NCBI GenBank assembly: GCA_003342815.1
Contig: PTEX01000522.1
Coordinates: 65,001-129,000 of the forward strand
Direction: 5' to 3'
Source of the DNA: Eudromia elegans
Lineage: Eukaryota > Chordata > Aves > Tinamiformes > Tinamidae
DNA: 64,000 nt
Below the pieces are notes generated by a model, which saw only the letters and a list, made by a program, of their open reading frames with translations, was not told the origin of the DNA and did not search any database. Of the stretch, positions 1-13,169 are shown in pieces; the first letter of the stretch is position 1, and every line of letters begins with the position of its first letter. The position numbers and the translations under genes were made by a program.

Positions 1-950
1 AAACCATCTTTAGTGCCTCATTTCTGAATACTGACCTTAAAGTGGGGATGGAGCAGGGACAGCCTGGAAACAGGGATGTGTGTACATGCATTTGTAATAC
101 TGCGTATCAGCAAAAGCAAGAGAATTTGTGAATGAAGCCTTCCAGTCATTCTTCAGCTATCTTAACCATCCAGAAATGAAACACTCTGTCTGTCTGACAT
201 GCATACACATCTCATTTCTTAAAAGTTACGTGTTTGTTCCTGAGAGATTACTGTGTACTAACTTCAAGATTTTTTAAATCATTTGAAGGCTAAATATAGC
301 ATTCTGAATCATCTCGGCTTGTACTGGAATGTTTCACAATAATGATCTGCTGCAGTGGGAAGGAGGCAGGCTATTCCCTAGCCACCAATTACCTGGGCAG
401 GCAGGCTGAAATGATGGGACCTGCAGCCTCAACCCCAGTTTCAACTCAGAAATGATTACATTCATCTCCCTTTAGCCACTCAGCTGGAATATATAGATAA
501 ATATACATCAACAAGCAGAAAGACTGAGAATTCCCTGCTGCATATGGGAAGGGCAGCTGAAAACATCACTGTCTTTTCAAATTATTACACAGAGTTCACG
601 AAGAAATTGTCTTCTTTTTTTTTTCCTAGGAATATTTAATAAATCTTCCTAGGGGTTAATTGTGGATGTGGTATGAACCTGTCTTCTGCCTTTTTATTAT
701 TATGCCTGTTTTTATTAATTTTCTCAGTTCAATAGCATTGATTAAATGCACACGAAGTGGAAACCTAGTTAACTTGAATATTTGGTGTTTTGGGATTCTC
801 TGTATTTTTTTATGCTAAAGGATGGTATTTCTCTAATTACCTTAAAAACCTCTTAAATACTCCTTAAGTTTACCAGGGAGGCTTCCCCTAGAGTCAACGA
901 AGTTTGCATTCACACAAGTTTTTTTCTGTGGATCATCTAACTCGGACAGG
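1..950. other. Intergenic, no gene seen
   Basis: AT-rich vertebrate intergenic DNA. I see no open frame with family resemblance, no splice-bounded exon and no clear repeat before the CR1 tail that starts near 951. Confidence 0.6.
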
Positions 951-2380
951 AATCGCAGAATCACAGAGAATCACAGAACGGTTAAGGTTGGAAGGCACCT
1001 CTAGAGATCATAGAACCATGGAATCACAGAATGCTCAAGGTTGGAAGGGACCTCCAGAGGTCATCTAGTCCAACCCCCCTGCACACGCAGGGTCCCCTAG
1101 AGCATGTGGCACAGGGTGATGTCCAGGTGGGTTTGGAAGATCTCCAGAGAAGGAGACTCCACCACCTCTCTGGGCAGCCTGTTCCAGGGCTCTGTCACCC
1201 TCACTGGTAAGAAATTCTTTCTCAAGTTCCTGTGGAACTTTTGGTGCCTCAATTTGTGGCCGTTTCCTCTAGTCCTAAATAGTCTAGTCCAACCCCTCTG
1301 CTCCAGCAGGGACACCCAGAGCACGGGGCACGGGGTGGCATCCAAGCAGGTTTGGAAGATCTCCAGAGAAGGAGCCTCCACAGCCTCCCTGGCCAGCCTG
1401 TTCCATGGCTCCGTCACCCTCACAGTAAAGTTCTTCCTCCCCTGGAGATGGAACTTCCTGTGTTTCAACTTGTATCCATTACCCCTAGTCCTATCACTGG
1501 CCACCACTGAGAATGGTTCGGACCTCTCCTCCCTACGTTCTACTCTCAGGTACTTATACATACTGATCAGATCTCCTCTCAGTCTTCTCTAGGCTAAACA
1601 GGCCCACCTCGCTTAGTCTTTCCTCGTAAGATAGATGCTTCAGTCCCTTAATTATCTTTGTTGCTCCTCTCTGGACCTCTGTAGAAGCTCCACATTCCTC
1701 TTGGAAGCCCAGAATTGCACACCATACTCCAGATGCGGCCTCACCAGACATGAGGAGAGGGGCAGGATCACCTTCTGCAACCTACTGGAAACACTCCTAA
1801 TGCAGACCAGGATGCCATTGGCCTTCCTGGCCACCAGGGCACATTGCTGATTCATGGTCAACTCGGTGTCAACCAGGACTCCCAAATCCCTCTCCGCAGA
1901 GCTGCTTTCCAGCAGGTCAGCCCCTAATCTGTACTGGTGCCTGGGGTTATTCCTCCCCAACCACGGGACCCTGCACTTATCCTTGTTGAACCTCATGAGG
2001 TTCCTCTTGGCCCAACTCTCCATCTTGTCTAGGTCCCTCTGAATGGCAGCACAGCCCTCTGGAGCGTCAGCCACTCCACCCAGTTTTGTATCATCTGCAG
2101 ACCTGCTCGGGGTGCACTCTGTGCCCTCATCTGGGTGGTCAATGAACAAGTTGAACGTCAGTGACACTACTGCCCGTAGGCCTCCAACTAGACTCGGCCT
2201 CGTTTATCACCACCCTCTGCACTCTGCTGTCCACCTAGTTCTCAGTCCACTTCACCGTCCTCATGTCCAATGCACATATCCAGAACTTTCCTAGGAGGAT
2301 GTTATGGGAGACTGTGTCAAAAGCCTTGCTGAAGTCAAGGTAGACAACATCAAGGCTTTCCTTTCTCTTGCTTATCTCTC
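951..2380 (-). mobile_element. CR1 LINE, 3' half, minus orientation, internally duplicated
   Basis: This is the reverse-transcriptase half and 3' end of a CR1 non-LTR retrotransposon, read from about 2380 down to 951. Minus-strand translation shows the CR1 palm block with ADDTKLGG, then [20 protein letters not shown], then [16 protein letters not shown], and the C-terminal block VTEPWNRL and SLEIFQ. The frame is broken in several places, so the copy is dead. The C-terminal block occurs twice (about 1080-1275 and 1280-1500), and the terminal tail (GAATCACAGAA plus GGTTGGAAGG) also occurs twice (about 955-1010 and 1020-1080). The copy therefore carries tandem or nested duplications of its own end. 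Its 5' edge abuts a CCCTT microsatellite. Confidence 0.92.
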
Positions 2381-2385
2381 TTATC

Positions 2386-2554
2386 CCCTTCCCTTCCCTT
2401 CCCTTCCCTTCCCTTCCCTTCCCTTCCCTTCCCTTCCCTTCCCTTCCCTTCCCTTCCCTTCCCTTCCCTTCCCTTCCCTTCCCTTCCCTTCCCTTCCCTT
2501 CCCTTCCCTTCCCTTCCCTTCCCTTCCCTTCCCTTCCCTTCCCTTCCCTTCCCT
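2386..2554. repeat. (CCCTT)n pentanucleotide microsatellite
   Basis: About 33 uninterrupted copies of CCCTT plus a partial one, directly at the truncated 5' edge of the CR1. All six frames are open through it, giving long spurious ORFs of FPSLP or GREGK repeats. The purity suggests it is recent and probably length-variable. Confidence 0.98.
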
Positions 2555-5500
2555 ATGCGGGGATGCTTGTTCTTCTTTTGTTTTAGGTAAAAGAAGAAAC
2601 GCATTTCATCTTGTACCCATTCCCCAACAAATAGCACTATTGGTACAATTATTTCTCTTTTCAGGTGGTGAAAGTGGTGATTTATCAGGACATGGGGTAC
2701 CTTCAGCAGAAATATGAGATTTGTGGTGTATGTTCAGTTATGATTTTCACTTCTTTTGGAAAGGGAAGTTCATCTTGTTAGAAAATTCTTGGCATGAAGA
2801 CACAGTAGTGCTAAAGGACATGTACTATAACATTTCTTTTGCAATCTTCACAAAACCAACAAAATTAAATGTGAATATCATAACCTGTGCTTAATTTGTA
2901 CTTAATGTGTTCTTACAACTCAAGGAAGAACCCTTTATAAAAAACAACTAGTCTTCTTGTTTAATGTAATTCAAGGCAACCCTTAATTGCCAGTGTTGCA
3001 ATCTCTCAGCTCCAGGGAACATTCCTTTTATCTCCTGGCTTATTGCTTTATGATTTTTTTTCTTCCCATGTAAATGCAAATGGATCTCTGCAATTTATTT
3101 CCAATCAAAGCTGTGTCGTGTGTGAAAACTGCAAATCCTTGCTGAGGAAAACTCAGGGAAAGAGAAAGGGCAAGAAGGACTTCCCCCCACATCTGTGTAG
3201 CAGCCTCCACCCTCCGCTCCCTCAAATAGAGCTCCTACTCTTCCTGAAGCTTTGGAAATCTGGGGTTGGAACCAGTCGTGGATTTCCTGATGATGCAGAG
3301 GGTGGGGTGGTTCTTGGCCTATCCTCTGCCATTCAGGAGCCTCCTTATCACTGTTTGAGATACTTGTGAGAGCATAAAATGGAGTATTGGTACCTTGAAC
3401 ACAGGACCCCCTAGGAACTTAGGCCGGTTTGGAAGGACAAGCAGGAGTACGGAAGGTCACTAGCGGCACCTCAAATATCATTACACATGTACCAGGAGAC
3501 CCCTGGCTTGCATCCCTCCTGCCTTGTCTTGTGGCTATCTGCTCAGCACAGAGGATGATCATGGCTTAGCAGTGCCTGTTTTTCTCTATAGAGACTTTAA
3601 TACACAACGAGGTGACAGGGTCAGGTGAGGGTGACTACCCAAGTCCAAAACACCTCAACCCAAGCTCCATAACCCTCTAGCTCTGCACATCTGGCATAGT
3701 ATTCATCCAACCCAGGATGGCCTCATACTGGTTTTTTTCTTTTCCTCAGGTGTGTTTTCTTAATCTTTCCTTCTCTGCCCGGAATCTCTGGCTAACAATA
3801 AGAGCTCTTAAGAACAACTTCTTTTTCTCCCTTTCCTTGATTCTTTCCTATTTCTTTTCTTACAAAGTACTATTTGTCCTCAGAGGCTTATTGCAAGAAC
3901 CTAATTATGCTTTTTATGCATTTTTTTAAAAAAAAATTATTAGGAAGTCAGTCCCCTTGCATCAGCTGAGATGGAAAGGGGTGGATGCTGGAGAGAAGCA
4001 GAGCAGTAACTGGAATCACAGTGCTGTGGATGGGGAGCTCCATTGCAGCAACTATTCCTGGACATGACTTCCGTGACCTTCTAGTCCAAACCCAAATCTA
4101 TTACCACCAGCTAAGACAAACCCAAGAGATGTAGTAAAGTCTCAAGAGTCAGTGTTCCATGTGCTGCGTGTCACCCAGTGATCTAGGTCAGGACTACATA
4201 CATTTTGGTGTAGGGGAGTGCATGGGGTGACCGTGGGAGGGGATTAAATTAGTTATTTTTCCTTTCCATGAGGCCATACACTGAATTTTGCTGTACTAAA
4301 TGTCTAGCATTTCAGACAGGCTGGCGTCAGCATCCTGCCTGTCTTCTGCAAGTTTTCCTCAAATATTAACGCATGGGACGCCACCAGACCTCCTCAAGAT
4401 GACATGCACAGTGAGCTGCCTGCAGGATTTGCTCTTCTCTCTTGCATGAGAACATTTTCTCTCCTACTGCATCTGTTGAGCCCATTTCCTGTTTTGAAAT
4501 TGCTCTGCTGGCTTCTGGTCACTGGCAGAGGACACTGTGGTTTCTTCTAGCAGCTGTGGCAGCTTCATCTCTTAGCTTCTCAGCCCAGCAATATTAACCT
4601 TTAGTTATGTTGTTGTCCACTGCTCTTATTCATTTCCTATAGGTATTCTCTTCCCCACTATTTTACTGATTTGGGCATTCCAGACTTTTTCCGTGCCCTC
4701 TTTCTCATGTCAGAGGAGACATGCAGGCCCTCAAGGAGGCAGAGGTGCACCTCCAAGTGTCTTCTTAACAAAAAGATGCAGAAATATCTTGGTGTGGAGA
4801 AGAACCAGCCAGTTTGGAGCAAACTGTATGCCATGAGAATTCCTATCAGTGATTCACAAATCCCAAAAGGGGCTCTTTTAAATTGTTTTTTTATGCCCTG
4901 CTCTGTAGAGTTTGGCCTTCTCAAGTGGTCTTTTTTAGCCAGGAGAAAGCAGAAGCAGTAAACAAAATATGCATTGCAAACAAACTCTAAGGATGCCAGC
5001 TAGCCCATCCAGTGAAGGGGAAAGCCATGCCCCTTGCTAATCCATCTAACCTGGATGGGGTTACGGAGATGTGAAATGGACAAGAACATACTAATTTATT
5101 CCTTGTGGATGTTTTCCTGAAGACCCTCCCATAGGTAGCTCCAATCTTGGCTGTCTGTGAGACGTTGAGAAGTTGTCTGTTCTGGTTCAGCCTGGTTCTT
5201 CTGAATCCTCATTTCCACCCCATGACGTGTGAGGAAGGAACTAAAGGGCCTCGTTCTAATCTCTCCTCTCATAAGTGATATATGAGGCTTGCTCTTCCTC
5301 TTGCTAATTCCCCCATTCCCAAGTTCTTCTCCCTGGTTATCCCCCCTATACCCTAGAATATACTGGACCTCTTTGCTTCTCTTTCTCCCTCTTTCCCCCT
5401 CTTTCAATGCAGGTTGGTCCTCACACACCTTTTTCTCCTTAAGTCTCCTTAGATTGCTGCTCTTGATTTCCCTGATGGCAGCTGAGAGCAACAAACATTT

Positions 5501-5689
5501 GGCAACAGTCAAATGGGCAAGAGCCTCTTTAGACATTGTGGTTGGGAGCATTGGAAGCAAAGTCTATATATGCACTACAGTAAAGGAAAAAAAACATATT
5601 CCCTGCCAAGCAAAAGGATCAAGTGATGAAAATAGCGCTCAGAGTAGTAGGCAAAACTATTGGAAAATAATAGGTTTGGTGCAGCCCCT
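2555..5689. other. Intergenic, no gene seen
   Basis: Unique-looking AT-rich DNA with short T-runs (for example near 3050 and 3930). The overlapping open frames near 5096-5750 on both strands show no recognisable domain and are treated as chance. Confidence 0.5.
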
Positions 5690-6140
5690 TCGTTATAGCA
5701 GAGTTGCTGTACAACGCGAGGGGCTTCTCGGGGCAGAGGGCTTACATTAACTTGCCCTGGTTGCATCTGCACCCTTCCTACCCTGGGGAGACCCCAAATC
5801 AAACCAAAAATGTATTTGGACCAGTTTCAGTGAGAAAAATGGCTGAGAAATTGGAGAGCTTAGGATGCTGCCGTGCGGTTCTTGAGTACGGCAAGACAAC
5901 AACAGCCGCTGAAATTCCTCCCGCAATTCCCTGTAACTGCAGAATTCCCGCAATTGCGGAAGCTGGGAAGTGCCACTCTGCAGACCAGTGTGGATGCGCG
6001 CTCGCTTGGCGAATTAAAGGACGAATTCGGAAACTCTAGCATTGTGCTTGCCCTCTGGCCCATGGAAACCGGATTTAACGGAAGGCTTTGGAGCTACGGG
6101 CGGTTAGAGGTGCAGTGCGGCTGCATTGCTTTTAACACGG
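5690..6140. promoter_or_regulatory. CpG-rich patch, possible orphan CpG island
   Basis: By eye this ~450-base stretch holds about 23 CpG dinucleotides, whereas the surrounding tens of kilobases are strongly CpG-poor. It includes a 12-bp perfect palindrome at 5948-5959 (CCGCAATTGCGG) and a cluster of four CpGs near 5995-6010. No coding gene starts here. It could be a promoter of a non-coding transcript, a distal regulatory element, or the remnant of a CpG-rich insertion. The call rests on base composition only. Confidence 0.35.
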
Positions 6141-6149
6141 CCTGTTAAT

Positions 6150-9100
6150 CACACAGGAGGACTTTTATATCTAATAGTAAAACTAAATTAAGAAAAGCCT
6201 CTTCTGAATTGATGGTTTGAGAGCCTGAAGGGCAAACCTTGCTGTATTGGTGCTTTTGAGCTAACAATGCATATTCCCATGTAATTTGTTTTCTTTAACC
6301 CCTGAGACCCCCCCCTGCTGTAACAGGGTGACAATTCCCAGATGGCTCAGGGCCATTTCTTTGGAGGTGTGGTATATCTTAATGAGACATCCTTCACATT
6401 TCAGCCGCTACCAGAGCAGATGCTGGGAATGTTCAAAGGGGAAATGTGGAGTTAGTGAGCCCAAAGCGCTTGTAATTGAAAGGACATTTGGGGCAAATAC
6501 GGCTACAGGTTTGGAAATGGTAGTGACTACAAGCTTTGACAGTCTGGCTATTCAGTTAAACATTTGGAAGCTCAAGAGTAAGATGCTTAACTTTTACCTA
6601 GGCTAGTTAAAAAAATCCTGAGAGAAAAGATTACTTTGTTATAAATCACATACTTTTGTCACAACTCCATTAGAATTGTTTCTAAATTTCTTATAAATTA
6701 AAAAAAAAAGAGTTCTCTTTGATGTCTAGGTAGGTCAAAACAAAATGTTTCTGCTGTTAAATAAATTGCATAGGATGAAGACCACAGCATGTATGTTTTT
6801 GCTGACATTCCTCCCAGTAGCTCCATGTGAGTTTCAGGCAGAGGAATTTTTATTAATTAAATTCAGTTCATACGTATGCTGTTGTGGTTTGGAACTCTGC
6901 CCAGCTGGCTCTGGATATTGCAGATGGAGATGGAAAAAGCCAGCCCCCATATTCGCATTTTTTGGTGCAAGTTTGTTATCCGTTGTGTGGTGAGAGATAA
7001 GAAAAATACCAGAGTGAACAGGAAAAGGCATGTTGGAAGAAATGAGGAACGTTATCAAAAAAACCAGGATAGGAAGTAAATCCATGGCATCTTACAGGAA
7101 TAAGCTGATTAAGTTGTTTGTTGTGCACTGGTCTTGGGAAAGAAAAGTGACTCATAGCAGAAATGCCTTGTGAGCCAATAGTTGGTCGGTAAAACCCCAA
7201 ACAAGATGGATAAATAAATAGCTCCGACAATGACCAGACAGAAAGCAAATGTTTGTGAAAAGAACGAGTGGCTCAAGCCATGGAGATTATTTCTAGAGTA
7301 CTCCATGATGTAGGAGTGAGGAAAACGTTTTGGAAAAGGTTTTCTTAAGGCTGTCCTTTTTTTTTGCGCCATTCTTCCAATGAGTGGAAGAAGCTCAAGT
7401 TGAAACATTTAAACTGATGCAAAAGGTGCTTTTAGGACCAAGAGCACACTGGGAAATGTTTGCATTTCACTCCAGCGTGGCTGATGCCACTAGCAGGGAA
7501 GTTTTGCTGTGTCTGAGTCCCTCCGTCGCCAGGTCGGAAGTACATTCCCAGTGCCATGTGATTTTCCAGCCTGGATGAGAAGGCTGCTCATAAAGAAAGA
7601 GTGACCTCTTTGTTGCTATATATTTTCCGTCAGCCAGGAAAAATAAGTACGCCGCCTTCTTCTATATATTTTGCAAGCACCTTCCATTGTGACTTTCTTA
7701 CAAAGTGGAAAAAGTGGAAAAATTCTCATTGAATAGAGACTGATAAGGATACAAGCCCAATTAAATGTATCTTCGGTACCATTTTTATGAAGAAGCAAAG
7801 ATTTTGATCCGTAAGTGGCTGCCACCTGGGGAAGCAGGGAGATGGGGACTAGCTCACATAATAATTGTTGCTTCCTCTAGTTATTTTGCACGTCTAGAAT
7901 TCACTTGTAAGGAATTATGCTCCGGGATGATGCTCCTCCAGCCTAACATTCATAACATCCACATAACCTTGTGTGTGACCGTTCCCCAGGATGGATCTGA
8001 CAGCCTTCATTGAGTAAAAATTTAAAGCATTATTTAGAAATAATTTAGGAGCTTAGCCAAATAACTACAATAAACGGAAATGCGTGTAATGCATGTGGAT
8101 AAGGATATAGTAATGAATGGATCCAATCTTTTTTTTTTTCCTTTTTTTATTCTTTTCACATGCTTTTTTTAATGCTCTCTCACATCATTCCCCTAAAAAC
8201 AAAACGAAGTGGCACAGTTTGACCCTTTTCCTCACAGTCTTATTAGCTTGTGACCCATGGGAGAGCTAAAACTCTCTCAAAACCAGTCTGTGGCTGGAAC
8301 AACTTGCAAATTTTGGAGTCACTGACGGGATAAAAATTGGAGTCTGACAAACCGGATTATTAGTATTGAAAAATCTCCTTTGCTCTAGTTTCATTATTGT
8401 TTAAACAAAAGTTATTTTTTAAAGATTCCAGATGCGTCCAAGAAACACGTCAAATTATGACAGTGATAAACGCCGCCATGAATATTTTACCTCCCTTTTT
8501 ATTAAAGTCACAGAAAAGCTGCATTTTGGAGCAGAGAACACCACAGCAGCAATCACTATACCTCTGCTTCCCATGCTTTCCTTCTGCCTGTGAAGAAACA
8601 CAGGCATGCCAACACATAAAAAATTGCTGGCACAGAAACAGCAAGAACTACTGCCAGGCTGCTCCGTCTTGATTCCCTCCGATGCTTAGAAAAAGCCCTG
8701 TTCTTTGCCACGGATATGGTGGTTCTTCCTTTCTCTTCTCCGAGTTCTAGTCAATGGTTCCCTCATTTCCCTTCCTCCTGGGCTGCATTTTCCTTCCCTG
8801 ACCTGGTTTTCTGCAGTGATTTCTTCTAATCTCTTTCTTTAAATACATTGTAGAGCAGGAAGTCTGAAACAGGGCAGATCTCCATGGTCCTGAATTAGGT
8901 ATCTAAAGTAGGGCAAAGAGATGGGAACACTGACAAGAAGAGGCTTGTGCCCCAGAGAAATCATTTTTTAAAGTCATAAATCCCTTTGGATGACTCCTGC
9001 TGTGTCTCTGCAACCTCAAAGTGTGAAAGAGATGTATGGGACAGGGTATTGAAGCAGAAAGTTTGTTTAATTGAATTTCTCTGGAGCTCTTGGTGGGATA

Positions 9101-10071
9101 TGAGGTCCAGTAGGTTTTTATACAGTAGTGATGAGTAGGCATTCACACAGATCAGGAATCAAAAAAAATCTCAGGGACGCTGCAGTTGGGCATAGAAGAG
9201 AACAAGGGACACTGAAGTTGGGCACAAAAGAGAACGAGCAAAGAAGAAGATAAAGATTTCATGCTAAACACGACGGCCAGTTTGTGAAAAACACACGAAA
9301 CAAGAAGCATTTGAAGTGATGAGCTGCAATATCTCTCTTATGAGGGTGACTCTTTGTCAAGAGGCTTCTGTTGCCCAGAAGTGATGACCAAGCCCTGACA
9401 TGTCCGGATACCTAGAAGACATCACTGAGAACCACAGGGACTGTGGTCCCTGCTGCCATTCGGGTTAGAGCTGTAGAAGGGACAGGGATTCAGACCCAGT
9501 GCAAGGACAATTGTAGTAGCCTTGTAATAGAGTTACCTTGTTCCTGGTGGCCAGAAGACATCTGGGAGGGTTTTGGTGAGGCGTTTTGGTGGACACATCT
9601 AGAGTTTGCAGCTCTGGGCTATCAAGATTGTGCAAGTAATCTGCCCCTGCTCAGATCTCCTATGTACCTGGTGAGAAGGAAGCCAGGGCTTGTGTTCTTT
9701 CCTATCACTAAAACACTCAGTTTTTCCCTTTCTCTTTACGTTATTTTCAAATACCTCCTCAGTCCTTTCCAACTCTTACGGGGCAAATGGTTCCTGCATG
9801 CCTTTTGTTTCTTATCTTGTAATCTCTGTCTGCTCTTTGTCTTAGTTGTTCTTAGACTCAAGCACTTCCCTCTATTTCCTTCTATCCTTATTTTTTTGCA
9901 CCCTCCCTAGTCATAATTTCTCTACTTACTTCATACTTCCCTTCTTTGGCACTTCATAAATATGTTCTTTGGGTTGCAGATGTTGTAGCTCATGAAGCTG
10001 GGGAATGACTGAACGACCACAGTACTGGGACTGTGTCACTAATTTTCCCTTCATTTCGTCCCTTTTTCCAG
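6150..10071. other. Intergenic, no gene seen
   Basis: No recognisable gene or repeat beyond short homopolymers (T-runs near 8130-8170). An open frame at 9443-9910 starts with GTG and resembles no family I know. Confidence 0.5.
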
Positions 10072-10860
10072 GCAAGTACAAGACAACAAGAAAGATGGAC
10101 CATCACTCTGGCAACATTGTGCTTGATTTGCCTACATTCCCATCTTTAGATGGAGAGAAGCTTGACCTGTGGGGATGGATACAACAGGACTGGAAGCTTT
10201 GCAGACCACATTCCTGAAATTTTCATTAATAGCATCTCATTGCTTATCTGCTTGTGTGGACTGGTTGGTAATGAAACCATGCTCTGGCTCCTTGGTTTCT
10301 ACATCAAGAGGAACCCTTTCAATTCCTACTTCTTGAACCTAGCCATTGCAGATTCCTTTTTTCTCATTTGTACATCCGTTTTCCTCGTAATATATTATGC
10401 CCCCCTGTTAAGCTATTTTCAACCAAAGCTTTTGCAAAAGCTTTGCCAAAAAAAAAAAAAGCTCAGCCAAACTTTTTGCTTTTTGCCTTTTTTGCTACTT
10501 TTATGCTTCTTTCCAATGTGATCCTTCTCATCAAGCTTAAGCGTAGCTCATGGCAACATTACTTGGACAGGATGCACAGAGTTGTCTTCCTTGCTGTTTT
10601 CTTCTTCCCTCGCTTTGCCATCCTGCTCAGTGCCCAGATCTTGCTCATCTTTCTTGTCTACGTTAATTTTGTCTTGGAGAGCTCCTTGTTGGTTGTAATT
10701 TATACCCTCCTTGACCCCGTGAGTGCCCTTTCTTGTTCCCTAGGTTACAGTGCCAGAAATCCACTGGTTTGTACTGCGGAAATTATGTGGGTTGGAAAGT
10801 TACGTGCTATTTGTTCACCTGTTCTCCAGGGTTAAACCCTGTGTCCGGGTCTGTACCATG
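10072..10860 (+). pseudogene. MRGPR pseudogene 1 (Mas-related GPCR, TM3-ECL2 region lost)
   Basis: This is a broken Mas-related G-protein coupled receptor. A splice-acceptor-like tract ends at 10071 (CCCTTTTTCCAG) and an ATG follows at 10095. The N-terminal frame opens with MDHHSGNIVLDLP, then shifts by about 10180 into the TM1-TM2 frame (LLICLCGLVGNE, then FYIKRNPFNSYFLNLAIADS). After TM2 the sequence jumps to a TM5-like block (LSNVILLIKLK) and a TM6-like block, so roughly 110 codons (first extracellular loop, TM3 with the family ERC motif, TM4, ECL2) are missing. About 80 bases of A/T-rich sequence with a 22-bp palindrome and an A13 run lie at the junction. The TM7 NPxxY region is not recognisable. 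It cannot encode a seven-helix receptor. Confidence 0.85.
10424..10445. repeat. 22-bp perfect palindrome at a deletion junction
   Basis: CAAAGCTTTTGCAAAAGCTTTG equals its own reverse complement except for none of its bases; it is followed within a few bases by an A13 run. It sits where the receptor pseudogene has lost TM3-ECL2. Confidence 0.9.
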
Positions 10861-13169
10861 TTTCCTTTCCTGGGAAGAATTGTTCCAACTGTTCCTCCCT
10901 TCTGGGACCTTGGGGTGATATTAAAGTCATTAGCATACATTACCATAAATGCCCAAAAGTCCCTGGATCAGAAAAGATGATAGGGAGGGAGAGAAATGAC
11001 ATTTTCAGCTCCCTCTGCTGCGCTGCCCTCCTGCACGAGTCTTGTAGAGGAAATCCAGCCCTGCCTGTCTGATGTTGCTGATAGCATTAATCAGCAAGCA
11101 AATCTTAACTTTCCAAGTGAGTTTTGAACTGGGGAGAAAAGATGAAGAGACAAAAAACAGGTTCCTGTGATTAGCACTGTACCGGTTTGGACACAGGATG
11201 GACATCTAGGATGCTTTTAGCTATTGGAAAGTGCTATATATCAGTGAAGAACCCTACAAATCAATGTCTGAGGTCTATGAATCTTCTGTTAGAAACCAGT
11301 TTTTTTATGTGGCCGTGCTCAGGAAGTTGACTATGAAAGCAGAACCTAGGAAACTGAATAATTCTGCTCCTTCACACACCACATGGGGAAATTGTGGAGC
11401 GAGCATTACCTTGCACAGATTTTTGCCAGTGTACCTTGAAGCTTTTTTGCTTCAATCTGTTTGCAGTTCAAAGGAGCTGATTCAAGAAGGGCTGTGAGAT
11501 TCTGTAGTTGGAGGGAAAATAAAGGAAAAGAACACTTTTCAGTCAGGGAGGAAGGATGCTCGCTCGGCCCAGGAGTCTCCAAACACACCATTTCCCACCA
11601 GGAACATCCTCTGCTCCCAGGCACATCAGGGCAAGTTTGTTTTCCACTTTCATTGCAGCTAGTCTAGGTTCCTCTCGCCGAGTTTCAGCCCTCTACGCCC
11701 TGTCTTAGGAAACCACTGTAGGTTTCATCTAGCGTGAAGGTAAAAGAGAGGTACCGTCGATAATCAATCCATCCTACCATTTGACACGGCCTTCCCTAAG
11801 ATGGTGTGACTCACAGCTTACAGGTTGTGAATCACCTCCCTTGAGAAAATCCTTTTTTTTCACCCCTAAATTTCTAGGTCATCTCTTTACTGTCTGCTTC
11901 TGCTCGGGTCCATGCACAAATCTTGTTGTTTAGCCCTCTGATGCACATAGCACCACACTGTAGGAAATTATGTATTTGCAGATAAGGTATCACTGTGATG
12001 GGGAGTATATAAGTGATAAACCTAGAAGTGAACCAGAAACATAAATTTTACAGGGATAACCGGCTTGTAGTTCAAGGTCTTAAAGACACGATTCCTGGGA
12101 AGACAGAGGAAAAAAATACATCCAGTAGGAAGATATGAATGTTTGGGGTTTGGGATTGCTTTAACGAGGAAGAAGCAACACAACATAGAGACTATCTGCT
12201 TTTCCTATAGATCTGGCTTCTGAGACTCTCTTTTCGTAGTCATTTCCTGTGCAAGATTTAGGTTAGATATTATAATGAAGCCCTGATACTCTCATATACG
12301 ACCAAATAGTTCTCTTTTTGCAAGAATTGCTGATAACCCGCTTGGCTTGCACTTAGAAAAGCTGCTTAGGACCTGACAGCGATGCTCTGCTTGATGCTGC
12401 ATGAACCCACAGAGTCTATCTAGCTCACAGAGTTAATCTGGTTTGCTGGGTACATTTTACAAGTGGTAATTAAAAAAAAAAATCATCATTTGAAGATCAT
12501 GTCATAGAGATGGTGGCTGGTCAGCACTAAGTGAGGTGATTTTGAGGCAAATCTACTATGTGAGAGGAAAGAAAGTTAGACTTTTCTGGGTATATTTTTT
12601 GAGCCTTATCTATGCCCTCATGTAATTGGTTCTCAGACTGTTGGCCAATTTGCAGCAAATATGATAGAGGAATATCAAGTTCCGGGAAATTTGGATCTAT
12701 AAATGTGGTGGGAAAAGGTGGGAGGAGAATACTGAAAAGAATGTCTCACTGAATGGAATCTAGCAGTTTAATAATACTAGCTGTAACACTAGACATGTAA
12801 GAATCCACATGCGATCTCCTCCCAAACCCACTTGCTCTTTGACAACTCCGAGGGAAGTCCCTTATTATTTTGATGACTCCAAGGAAAGTCCCTTGTTATT
12901 ATTCCTCTTCTCCAGATCTTCCTTGCTGAAAGCTGGAAAGGTGGCATGCCCCAGCCTTATTGCCATCTCTTTGTGCCTTCTTGCACCGAACGTGTCATAC
13001 CGACCTCCCCCAGATCAAGTCTTCTCCAAGCCGGCTGTCCCTTGCTGCTTTTGGGGCTCCCACATTTAGCTTTGCTATGAATTCGGAGCACGGTTGTTAC
13101 AATCCAAAAAGCCTAGTTCAAGGGATAGCACGGTCATTAATATCTTTCTGTATCTTCTTGTCCCTCCAG
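10861..13169. other. Intergenic, no gene seen
   Basis: The stretch between the two receptor pseudogenes shows no recognisable exon or repeat. The first ~120 bases may be decayed 3' sequence of the upstream pseudogene. Confidence 0.45.

Noticed and set aside
2304-2717. Long open frames across the (CCCTT)n tract on both strands
   Set aside because: A pentanucleotide repeat without stops gives open frames in all readings; the translations are pure FPSLP or GREGK repeats.
4010-4110. Possible CR1 tail (GACCTTCTAGTCCAAACCC)
   Set aside because: Only one short CR1-like string; the rest does not follow CR1 order.
5096-5750. Overlapping ~150-codon open frames on both strands
   Set aside because: No domain, no family resemblance, and mirrored open frames on both strands point to a local lack of stops rather than a gene.
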